Positions 1 to 11,800 of a DNA stretch of 64,000 bases are shown here, piece after piece. Position numbers and translations under genes: made by a program. Source of the stretch: Sinonovacula constricta (Eukaryota; Mollusca; Bivalvia; Cardiida; Solecurtidae). Below the pieces are notes generated by a model. It worked only from the letters and a program-made list of their open reading frames with translations. It was not told the origin of the DNA and did not search any database. The DNA is taken from positions 2,693,547-2,757,546 of the forward strand of contig CM017568.1 of assembly GCA_007844125.1 (NCBI GenBank). The letters run 5' to 3'. Each line of letters starts with the position of its first letter. The first letter of the stretch is position 1.

Positions 1-216
1 CAGATTGATTAATAAAGCCTACAATCCTAAAACATAGTAGGGACATTGGCCATGGCAAGATTACTTTTGGGAGCATCGGGGCATAAATAAAATTGATGAC
101 TTAAAGGTCAATGATCTGCAATGTAATTATAGTTTCTGATTGATTACTAATAATTGCATCATCCACATTTCCTCCAGGTTGGTGTTAACTAGAGATAGCA
201 TGAACACCCTTTCCAG

Positions 217-340
217 GGACACTCATGGCCTAGTGGTAGATTCGCAGAGTAGTAACTCCTCTCACTACAGGGGTTTTTGTCATGTGTTTGGGGTCTTCTG
301 CCATCAAAATGATTGGACATTGCTATAATAAGCAAAATTG
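217..340 (+). repeat. SINE family A, partial copy
   Basis: It carries the family landmarks in decayed form: a tRNA-like box (GGCCTAGTGGTAGATTCG) and the tail TTTGGGGTCTTCTGCCATCAAAAT. The central part is deleted. Confidence 0.5.
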
Positions 341-482
341 GCCACTAGTGATGTATTCAAAAAAAGACAATGGTCATGATTAGTAGATGAGTAGTATTGG
401 TTTTTGGGTCACTATTTGCAAGCAGGTGGGGGGGGGTGCACACATGTTTCACAACACATCTTTTGTATAAATTCCTTTGCAG

Positions 483-727
483 TAGAAGACATTATGACTA
501 CAGCAGCACCTGAAGTTTCAGGGGAAGACCCTGCACCAGTCCCTGGACCATCAGCTGTAAACCCCACATTAGCACCATCTACACCTATAGGGCCTACGTT
601 TGCAGTTTCAAGGCTTCAAGATGAATCCCCTGCTGATTTCAGAAGTCCTAAGCGTAAAAGAGTTCACTCTCCTGTAAAATCAGCCTCTGGAGATACAAAA
701 TATGACGATGATGAGGATGATAGTGAT
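483..727 (+). CDS. RFWD3: RFWD3 N-terminal exon
   Basis: Acceptor TTTGCAG ends at 482 and donor GTGAGT starts at 728. From ATG 494 it reads 78 codons: a Pro/Ala/Ser-rich stretch, then a basic patch resembling a nuclear localisation signal, then an acidic run (DDDEDDSD). It ends in phase 0, joining the candidate exon at 1937. A decayed copy lies at 2400-2550. Confidence 0.65.
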
Positions 728-3700
728 GTGAGTTTGTAAAAATTGTTTTTAGTACTGGATGTTTAACTTGTGACAAGGCAAGTGTATTTTCAGTTATCTC
801 GTGTTAACTTGATTTCAGTAAGCTGTCTTTAAGTCAAATATCTATCAAATTAATTTGAATTCTCCTAGGGAAAAAGAGTATCAGTTTAAGGCGTTAGGTA
901 AGATTCAGCCTTATATTTTGTAATTCAGCACTGAATGCAGTAAATGGAAAATTTTTGGCAAATAGACACATAAATCGGAATTCGGGGCACCCGTGGCTGA
1001 ATGGGTGCGAGAACTTTCATGAAGAGAAGTTTTCCAGCTTACCTGCAGTGTGCTGGTGGTTCTACTCAGACATGGGTCTGTAGTCTTCCTCCACCAAAAA
1101 TTAACTGGCCGTCACCAATATGACCATAATTGTGTCAGTGCAATATAACAAAACACAAACAGAACCATAATTTGAGATGGTTAGTATAAAGTGCCCTAAA
1201 AAAGCCAATTATTATTTAAGACAAGAAGCTGATAAAAACTGTCTAAAAAATGATCAGAAGTTTTATGAGCATTGAAATGATTAAGTTCTTTCAGAAAACC
1301 ATCTCGGCAGAATCTACAACACTTGCTGCCAAATCTTTGACAATAAGTTTCTTTCATATATTTGTTTGTTTTTGTTCACACCAATCCCATTATGGTTATA
1401 AAAGAGATCCAGTTAACTATTACTGGTGGAGGACTGCAGACAAATGTCTTGGTAGAGCCACCAGCACGTCAGCTGAAAGACCAACATGTTCTCGCCATGA
1501 CCGGGACTCGAACCCACACATTCCTGGGCTGAGGAGTTACAAGTCGGCAACTGTAACCAACCTTCCACAGGTGTAACCCTACCATATGTAGTTACCTTAG
1601 GCTAAGTATAGATTCTTAACAACAGTAGTGGGTTAATGACAAAAATCATGTATAATTGTGACTTTTACAACTGTTTCAGTCCTGTCCAATCTGTTTTGAG
1701 TCCTGGACCACATCCGGTAGTCACAGACTGGCCTCTCTCCGGTGTGGTCACTTGTTTGGACAGAGGTATAATCCTTGTTGGAAAATGTAATTGCCTGATT
1801 CAAACAAACGTGCACCTTTAAATTGAGGTTTTGTACTTAATAGTTCTTAGGAATAGAAGTATCTTCTGCAATGTATACGTAGTAAAATAAGTGCAAAGTT
1901 GCCCATAACCTTTCTGATGTTATAAATTTTCTTTAGAAGTTAAAAGAAATCATCCAAAGAACTGCTAGGATATCTCAGGCCAAACATTCCTCCGTCCACC
2001 CCACAAAAAATCATTGCAGTCCACAGGATGAATCTTTACCAGGTTCAGTGATTTACTATGAACAACTTATTCAACATAATAGTGTGAAATTCACACCTAT
2101 CTATATCACTATACATAAAATTCATGCCTATCTATATCACTATCTTTAAAATTTACACCTAGTCAGTATGACCAGCTAAACACCAACAAGGAAAGAACAA
2201 AATTAAATGTTAAACAAAATGGTGCATGCTACCTTAAGAAATAATTCTTTTGTATTAACACAAAGATTCTTACAAAAAAGTGGTACTAAAATGTCATTGA
2301 AAGTTACTATTTAACACAATTTAACAAAAACCTGGACTGACCAGTTTTAAAATCTGTCAGTCTGCTCCAAAAATTACTGGTCATTGGCTTTGGGGCTTGA
2401 GTGACCACAGCAGCACCTGTACTTCCAAGGGTTGACCCTACAATAGTCCCTGGACCATCTGCTGTAAACCCCACATTAGGACCAGCTACTCCTATAGGGT
2501 TTATATTTGCAGTTGCAAGGATTCAAGATGCAGAAAGACTTTAGTTAATCTGAATATGAGGTGTATTTTTTGCACTTTTGTCTTCCATGCAGTCAAGTTA
2601 TTATGTATTCTCTTTTTAGAAACTGTTTAGATAACTGTAGATTCATCTAAGTTCCAGTGCCCTTTTTAAAAATATTTCAGACCACATTCATGATTTCTGT
2701 TGTTGCTTTTTTCTTCACAAAAAAGCTGATCTAAGGTGTGCCAATGGTTCTATCCAGACACCTGTCTAGGGTCTTCATCCACCAAAAAGGCTGGGCAGTG
2801 CTTTTATGATTATAGTTAGTCACAACGATATATATTTAAAAAACAAAATCAAAACTTTTTATTTTTTAGCTGTATCGAAAAATGGTTAAAAGGTCAAGGT
2901 CAGAAGTGTCCACATTGTAATGCCAAAGCCAAACGACAGGACATCCGAGTACTGTTTGCAAAATCCATCAAGGTAAGAAATGTATTATTGATGTTCTGTT
3001 ATCCATTTGTTTTTTTATTAAAAAAAATACTTGAAATTTGTTTATCGGAATAATCTTCCCACCAACAGTTATTTCAGTTATTTGGAGACAGTGTTCACTT
3101 GAAGCAGATATTGTCCTGCCTTCACTGTATATGGCATGCCAATAACACCACCCATGATATCAAAAGCAGTCACATTATCCTGACACCAGTCATGGAACTG
3201 CCTTTATATTTGCTTGTTCGTTGGCAAGGAAGCTATACCACTACCATTTTTAACGACTTAGGTACCGTACTTTCTCACTTATAAGACTATTCTCTTATAA
3301 GACGACCCCCCTACTTCACCTGTGAAATTGCCGGTTTCTGCTTCGACCCGCTTATAAGACGAGGCGAAAAAATTAACAGGAGCGTCGACCAGTCATGCTG
3401 TCTCAACAAAAGGGTTAATTGGTAAACAGTGACTGTAATTTTCACACGTTGCGGGATGTATCTAGTCTCAGCTGCACTGCTATCCTGTAGCGCGTGGCGG
3501 CATGACATTAATTTCTTTGATCTACATCACTAAGTCTGGTATGACTGTACATGATATATCAGGGAACAGTGCACTGTCCTTGTGTACGTGCCGCCAATCA
3601 ATAATTTCATGGAGGAATGTAATCGGCAGCTGCTTATAAAAACACATCGTTCACTACCTCACTGTCAAACTGCTCCGATCGATACGATCAGATCCGATCC

Positions 3701-5843
3701 GATCCGATGCTCCACCAATTGCGCTACCAGGTCAGGAATACATTATATTTAATCTATTCCTTGACATAAAAATGAGATACGGAGACATCTAAACGTTATT
3801 GTTATGACATTGCGTCTTAGGAAGGCTCCCAAAGGGAATTATATATCTAAACATAGCTATTACAGTTGCCATTTGGCTTCTACTATAATTCTGATTTCCT
3901 GACTGTGTGAGTTCAAGTCTCGGTTGAGAAGACAACCTTCATGTGGGGAGGTTTTCAAGCTAACCTTTGGTGTGCCGGAGGTTCTACCAGACAGTTAGCT
4001 GGATATTGCCAATATGATCATAATTGTGTTGGTTTGATGTTTACAAAACAATCTTCTAGAATGCCCATGTACTTTTGCAAATATCTAAAAAAAAAAAAAA
4101 AAAAGCAATTATTTGTGCTGAGAATGTAATTTGCCAAAAATTTAAGTGTGAGCTTTTTTAGAAAAAAATCTTCAATTATATATTTTTAGCATATTATAAA
4201 ATGTATAAACCAATTTTATTTGCTCCTTACAGGCCTTGGACACTACCGAAAGGGACCGAGCCTTGAGTGATTTGGAGAAGGAGCGAGAGTTGAGACGCAA
4301 GGTTGAGATGGAATGTGCCCAACTCCGCCTGCAGTGCCAAAAAGCTGTTGAAGAGGCAAACAAACTGAGACTCAAACTAGAGACAGTCAACTCACAGATC
4401 TTGAAAGCTTATAGGTAAGTCAAAGTTTCCTCTCACATGAAGACAGAAAGTATCAAAACAAATAATGCACACAACACACACAATTATAGTGAAAGTTTCT
4501 TTCATATACAGTCAAACTTGTGTTAGCGGTCACATGTTAAGAGCGGTCACCTTGCCTTTAGCGGTCACTTTAGGTCCTCCCAAGCAATTTGTTCTTTAAG
4601 TGACTCCTAATTAACGGTCAGTCAGCATTTGTCAATCGTCAGTTGTGATCACACTATCTGTCCCGATCTCCCAATCAAGATAGATTCGTAGATATCATCC
4701 AGCTTGTAATCGGAGCACAATAAAGTGTCTCAGTCAATATCTATTCAGCATATATCGTAGTGAAACGGGTAGCAGAAGCGTTAATTTATGAGAGTTAATT
4801 TATGCATAGATCAACTCCACGCACCGAATTTACTTGACTAGATGTTCATACAGTTGTAGCAGTTTTTGTTATTGCTTATACAAACCCTGTTTAAACGATA
4901 TTAAATATAATTTATTTTTTCAAATGACACACTACGTGCTGTTTTAGTTAAAAATAGTAAAACATGCACCATCCGGAACTTGAATTGTCCGAACATATGT
5001 ACACTTTTCGGATATTTGTGACACTTCAATTTGACGAAGATTTTGGTACCCTCAGTATACATTTCATGTCAAACATTTAAAATTGTATGTTTTTACTGTA
5101 AGTGACCAAACTACTTATACTGAAGCAATATTTTCTTTTATTTAGTGAGGCACTTCTGATATTCTGAGTCATTTGTTGACATTCCAAAAGCATTTACGTT
5201 GTTGTTTTACATATCTATTTGAACAGTACTTTGTAGTTGACCTACTATGTAAGCAATACTTTTTATAAAGAAACATGCTTATATAAATAGGTTTTCAATC
5301 AATAATATCATATTTTGTGTTAAGCAGCCAACTTGTCTTCAGCGGCCAATTTTAGACTGTCCCTTGGGTGGCTGCTTAATACAAGTTTGACTGTAATTAA
5401 AAATAAAGCAAACAATTCTTCTTTGAGGTGAAAGGACTACTTGAAAATCATGATTTTTAATAAAAAATATAAAAAAACATGATATTATTGAATAACTTTA
5501 TGTAACAAACTCTTGTATTTTGTCTATTGCATAGGACCTGCTTGTATCAAGTTTGCAGAGATTATATTTTAAAACTTGGCCAGTTCTTGAAAGTCAGTGT
5601 GAATACGAAAAGACATGGCCAGTAAGTTAAATAAACAGGTTTAAAGTCTATGCTTATTATTTTCCCCAGCTGAATGTGTACAAATATTTATTCTTTTCAT
5701 TTAATAGACAATGAAGTTAAGTAAATGTTTGAAATAATAATGCTTATTTTTTATTAATTTTCCAAATTGTCTGTGTACATTTTACCATTAAACAACAAAC
5801 AAGGTAAAAGCTATGTTGTATTGTGCTTTGCTGACTTTTTGGC

Positions 5844-5889
<46 letters not shown>

Positions 5890-8800
5890 AACAACTCGCA
5901 GCATTATTTAATGACATCTACATTTTACTGCAATTACAACTCACATATGGTAAGCTAAGATCTGAAATTCATGGAGACTTCATGATAACAAATTAAATGC
6001 TGCAATGAATACTTTCTGAGGTCAGATGTGGCTTTTATGAAGATTCAACTATATCACAATCTTGTAGTTATTTATAACAATTGTAAGAGGCGCCTATGGC
6101 ATAGTAGAAGAGCAGCCAACTAGTTTCTTCCCTGACTACTTGGCCTGTACCCGCTTGGATTTAAATCCAGCTGAAGGCGAAAGTCTTAATGTGGGAAGAA
6201 CTTCCAACTGACCTGCAGTGTGCTGATGTTTCTACCCAAACATTGGGGTCTGTCTCCACCAAAATCATAATATATAATGATCAAAATTGGTCATTGCAGT
6301 GTATTTCAACAACAAAACAAAAACAAACAAACAATTGTTATTTATGGGTGAATTAATGTTGACTTTTTTATTTGTCCTTGGGCAGTTGTATTGACGCTTT
6401 GACTTACATGACAATGCTCAACCCAATTACTGCAGTAATATGATGTCACCTATTGAAGCAAATAAGACAATTACTTTCTTTTAAATTAATATCATATTGA
6501 TACAAACCATATTCATTGCAAGCACTTTAATGTCAATAACATGAAAAAACTGTTCAGGTATGATCATCAATTGGTATTTTTATTAAGTTGTTAACATTTT
6601 TAACTATTTATTATTTTTATTATTTTTTTCAATAATCATTACCGATAACCTTTTTTTCTTAGATTTTTAAATTTTTTTACACAAAATTTATTTTTTATAT
6701 TTCTGTTAACGTCTATTGTTTGGGCTCTTATAATTTGATTTTTACCTATTATTCCATATTCATGTTAAACATTTTTTGTATTTGGTGTCGTACGACTTAT
6801 CATGTGTCAGTGTACTGCTAAACCCAAGATACAAAAATCAATGTTTCAGCAACAAGACCCTAAACAACAAAGACCTGGCAGAGACTGCTCTGTTAGACAA
6901 GCCTACATCTCTTACCACGGTATCTGGTCAGTTTATACTGGACAAAACCATCAAGATCTGGGATGTAAGTATCCATAGCAATAGATTCTGTACCTATACA
7001 AATGCAAAGAATTCTTTAAAGTGGACACTCATGTGAAGTACCTTTTATGGAGTGGTTGGTTTTAGTAATACGGTTTCATTTTATATATTATTATCTTTGA
7101 AGGGCACCAATGGTAAAGTGGTAGTCACCTACTCCTTTGGCTTCTAAGCTTCTCACCACATAAGTGTGAGTCCCATTTAGGGCAAAGGACTTAATGTGGG
7201 AAGGTCTTCCCCAGCTGAACTGCGGTGTGCCAGTGGTTCTAACCAGATATTTTTCTAGTGACTTCCTCCACCTAAATTTCTACGGCTGCAACAGCTCAAG
7301 TGGTAGAGCATCGGCTTGCGGATCGGGAGGTCGGGGGTTCAAACCCCGGCCGAGTCAAACCAAAGATTTTAAAGTTGGTAGTAGTGGCTTCCCTCCTAAT
7401 GCCCGGAGCTAAGAGAACAGCATTACGCCTGACTCGTCGGTGTCAGTATAATGGACCGGCTGGGTTCAGTCCCTGGGCACCTCATAAGTGCCCCTGTGCT
7501 ATAATGATAGAAATGTCACTGCACAGTATCAGCAAAAATGCCGGCAAATCCCATCCCATCCCATCCCTAAAAAATTTCATTATAATTATTGTAAAAATTG
7601 GTTTCTGCGATGTCTTCCAAAACAAAAACATTACATCTTTATTAATTGCACCTCACAATTTGTTATTAGTGAAATATGTGATATATCATTGTAAGGATTA
7701 TTAGTGAGTTGGTTAATTCGCAGTTAATAACGAGTAACTACTTTACACAGGAAGTTGCAGTTGTCAGCATGGCAAAAAGTAGTTCTCCAAAAGTCCATTA
7801 TTTGATACGAAATGAAACAAGATGCAGATTTGGTTTTAAAATGCAATGCTAAATGAAGTATTAATTTAAAAAATACTTCCATGTAGATAATTATTATATT
7901 CCAAGATGTATTTCGCAAAGTCAATGCAAATTGTCTGTTCCTATCAACCCAGTCATTGTAAAAACCTACGTCTCTGGTACCATACTGACAAAAAAAATGT
8001 TTGTGTGTGTTTTTTTCTGTTATCATTATTAAAACAAATATTTTCTTGCTTTTTTTTTTTACTAATACCAATGTTTCCGAAAAGTTTTATAATGATAACT
8101 TTTGAAAAACAGTTTTTCAAAAATCTTTAAAGTTTGTATATTTTATATTTGTTCTAACAGCATTTTCCCTCAAACTTTTGGTTTTGTCACTTTTTAATGC
8201 ATCAATAATAAAAAAGGTGTAAACTTGTCACATCTTACTCACTGTCTAAACTTAACCATGATTATTCATTGCAACTTTCACTCATTATGAAGCTCTGTGA
8301 GTAAATGATTCAATAAACATCATGGTGCATTTCTGAGGCATTCTAGCGCCATTTTTTGCAATTATTAAGAAAGGTGTGTTAACCAAATAAAACCAAGTGA
8401 TTGGTCCATTTTTCTATGTGACTAATATGCAGAATTGTAAGGGAGACAACTTCACATTGTCATGGACTGATTAAGATTGCAACAGTTGCATTTCTTAGAC
8501 AATAAACAACTACGCAGTAAGTTATGTTTCTTAGACAATAAACAAATCTGGATATTGCTTGGGAAATAGCATAAAGGAAGCACTAGCTACCCCATCCCCA
8601 GCTGGGGATAGGAAAGAGAAGCGATTAAATTAAAGACACACCAAGAGGTGTTTACATGCATTTCATTTTTTTGGATAATTATTGTATTTCAGGCTGGTAA
8701 CTGTAGAGTCATGGCATATAGTCCGTCACTGGCTACACTTGTAGTCTCCCAACCATCCGCTAGCCCTCTCTTCCCTGGCTTTGGTGTGAAAAAGGTACAA

Positions 8801-11800
8801 AAATGTGTTTATATTAATTTGATATTGACTAGTTAAATAACATCTCCTATTGCAAATAATATTTTAAAATAGCAAGAAAACTAAAAGATGAGACATACTA
8901 TAATTGGCCATTTTGTATTTTTTCTAATTAATGTCAAAAAAGATGTACAGATATCCTTGAAATGACCAGGCAGTCATTATCTATATTTATATTTTAATCT
9001 ATAGATGTAATACTATTTATAGCTCAAATTTATAGTCATATATTTAGCACATATTTTATTTACATATAGAAATAACATAAGGTTTATGAAAATGATTAAA
9101 AGACGCTATTTTTCATCTTCCATTAATCTAAAGAATGTTTGTTAAATTATCGTACATAAGAATGTTTGTTAAATTATCTTACATACAGATAAGTTCACTG
9201 GACTTTAAAACATCTCAGTATCTGACCATCCACTCGAAGGCCATTCGTGACCTTGCCTTTCATCCATCAGTCGAGGATGGAATGTTACTCTCATGTGGTC
9301 TGGATAAGAAGATCAAGATGACCAGTCTCTTCAGCAATGCTGTCGTCCAGTCGTAAGTGTGAATGTCTCAACATGAAATAAGTAATGGAGGCAGATTTAA
9401 TTTTACATTTTGAGTCTTTAACTAACAATTTTGTAAAACAAAAAAAATACTTCTTAAAGGTAGTGTCTGACTGTTTAGACCAGATTTGTTTTCTCAAACA
9501 ACCATATCAATTTTTTTTACCTTAAGACATCCAGCAAAAAGCTGTGTATTGATGTTCTGCATCTATGTGAAGAATTGAGAATAATACCCAACTTGTCATT
9601 ACAAACGTGTATTTATTATCTGAGCCATGCTGCCCACTTTGCTGAAAACTCAGAAAACTATGGGATAACTTACTTTAAAGATAATGTGAAGTCGTTCGGA
9701 TAATTCCCTCAGATGTCAGTGTCTTTTTTAAGCAGAAATCCCCAGCATCCTTTATCCATTTGGAAAGAATAAGTATTTAGAGTGTTTTTTGTGTGTCTTG
9801 TTTTTTTTCTGAATTTGTACTGTCTAACAATTGAAGTAGTGTTAAAAATCTGTTGGATTTTTTTCCTTATTTAGTATTGTCTCAGAATATGGCTTTGTCC
9901 CTGAAACTGTGAAAACCTCAGTGCTTGCAGCGCTGTCATTTTTGGGATGAGACACATTCACTGATTAATGGTTAAATCTGAAAGTTTGTCTATATCTAAT
10001 ACATGTTATACAGCTTAACCCTGTTCTTGGAAATTTGTGTAAATTTCTGCATAAACTGCTGTTTATAAAATTACCTCAAGAGTGTGTCAGAGTAAAAATC
10101 AAGAAATTTGTCACTTTAAATGTTGTTTTTTCCAATATCTTTAAATAATCACACAAGGAATTTCAACTTAAAATAGATATCAACAAGAGACTAATTACCT
10201 GGATGATCCCAAAAGTAAGTGGTCACATGGTTTCCTTAGTCTTAAAATAGCTATTAAACTGTTCAGCATGGCTAGGATAGGAAATACTTATTTGAAATGA
10301 CAATTAGAGTGTTATGCTTTACTTTTCACATGGATATACGGCACTACTAAACATCCTTGTGCTGGATCTTTTCCAGTAACAATAATTTAGTTGGTTGCAT
10401 GAGATTAGGTTACCTTTTGTTACCTCTTCACATTCTGAATATATTCACATTGGTTAGGCTGTTATGAATTGAAAATAAATTTAAATCTCAGTTACACAAA
10501 AAGTACACTCCAGGGGAAATGTTCCTACTTTCTATACTTTTATATAAAAGACTCATTCATGTTTATTATTTATTGTTTGAGAAGGAACAAAACTGATTAC
10601 TTAACACAGATGGGTTTTTATTGTTGTTGTTTTTTGTTGTTTTTCACTTTTTTACTATCTTGGCATCTTATTGTGGAATTCTTATCAGAATATAACACAT
10701 TTTTCTCCATACTTTTTTGATCACCATATTAGTAAATATTTTTTGGAAATTAGCATGTCTTGCTTTATATGCCATTTGTATTTGGTCATTTTACAGGTAT
10801 GACACCCCTATGCCAGCTTGGAGCTGTGTTTGGAATGGCGACAACCGCAACCTTTTTTACGCAGGGCTTCAGAATGGGATTGTCTTGGAGTTTGATGTAC
10901 GGAACACAGAGGAGCCTGTACAAGAGCTCAACAAGGAGGGAAGTCGCTCACCTGTCGTCTCCCTGCAGTTTATACAAAAAGATCAAGCAGCACAGTTTAG
11001 GTGAGCCCTATATATACCAACACTGCTTCAGCATTCTTTATTCTTCACACAATTGACATCATTAACTAATTGAACTCTTGTAATACCATAATCGCCTGTA
11101 TATAGTGCGCCCTTGTGTGATGTGCACACCCTGAAGTTTGGAATTGGTTAAAAACAAAACAAAAGATGCACACTATACAAGTAATTACAGCAGTTTTCCC
11201 CCTAGTTTTCCCCTTCATGTAGTGGGAGTCTTATCATCCCCTCCTACCTAGACACAGCTGGTGTAGATTATTTAATTATTGGGAGTGATGTCAGGTTAGG
11301 GTGTATCAACAACAATCCAAGGTAGTCCAAATGGTAGGTTCTTTCAGTTGAAATTTGTGGATTTTAACTCATGTTCTTTTGCAGTTGGTACAATATCAAA
11401 CAGTAAAATATTTTACTACTGAAAAATGCATAAAGATAAAAAATGGATCAAGAGTCATGAAATGCTTGCCATTATGGTCAATCATGAGCTTGGAAACAAC
11501 AAAATAAGTTTCTAGAATTAATGTGTTAATTGTTTTTGTGGTCTGTTCTCGGCCATTTATATATAACAGCAAAAACAAGGATTGTTGTGTTATACCTTTT
11601 TTCATGGACTGGTCTTAGCCATGTATATAACACAACAACAGAAAACAATGATTATTGTGTTTTAATTCTATTATAATGTTATTTTTATTATGTAATGCAT
11701 CATAATGGTAGTTCTTGTTTTTCATGTATATGCTTTAAAATTTTCAGTAATCTTACACATTTGTGTATATTGTTTGGTATCACAATAATAATCTTTAAAT

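Noticed and set aside
404..496. RFWD3 start at ATG 404
   Set aside because: That ATG lies before a good splice acceptor at 482 and in a G-run region; the exon more likely begins at 483.
7281..7360. tRNA gene with good A and B boxes
   Set aside because: It is joined to a SINE body and repeats at 28253 with the same body; cloverleaf pairing is imperfect, so it is a SINE head.
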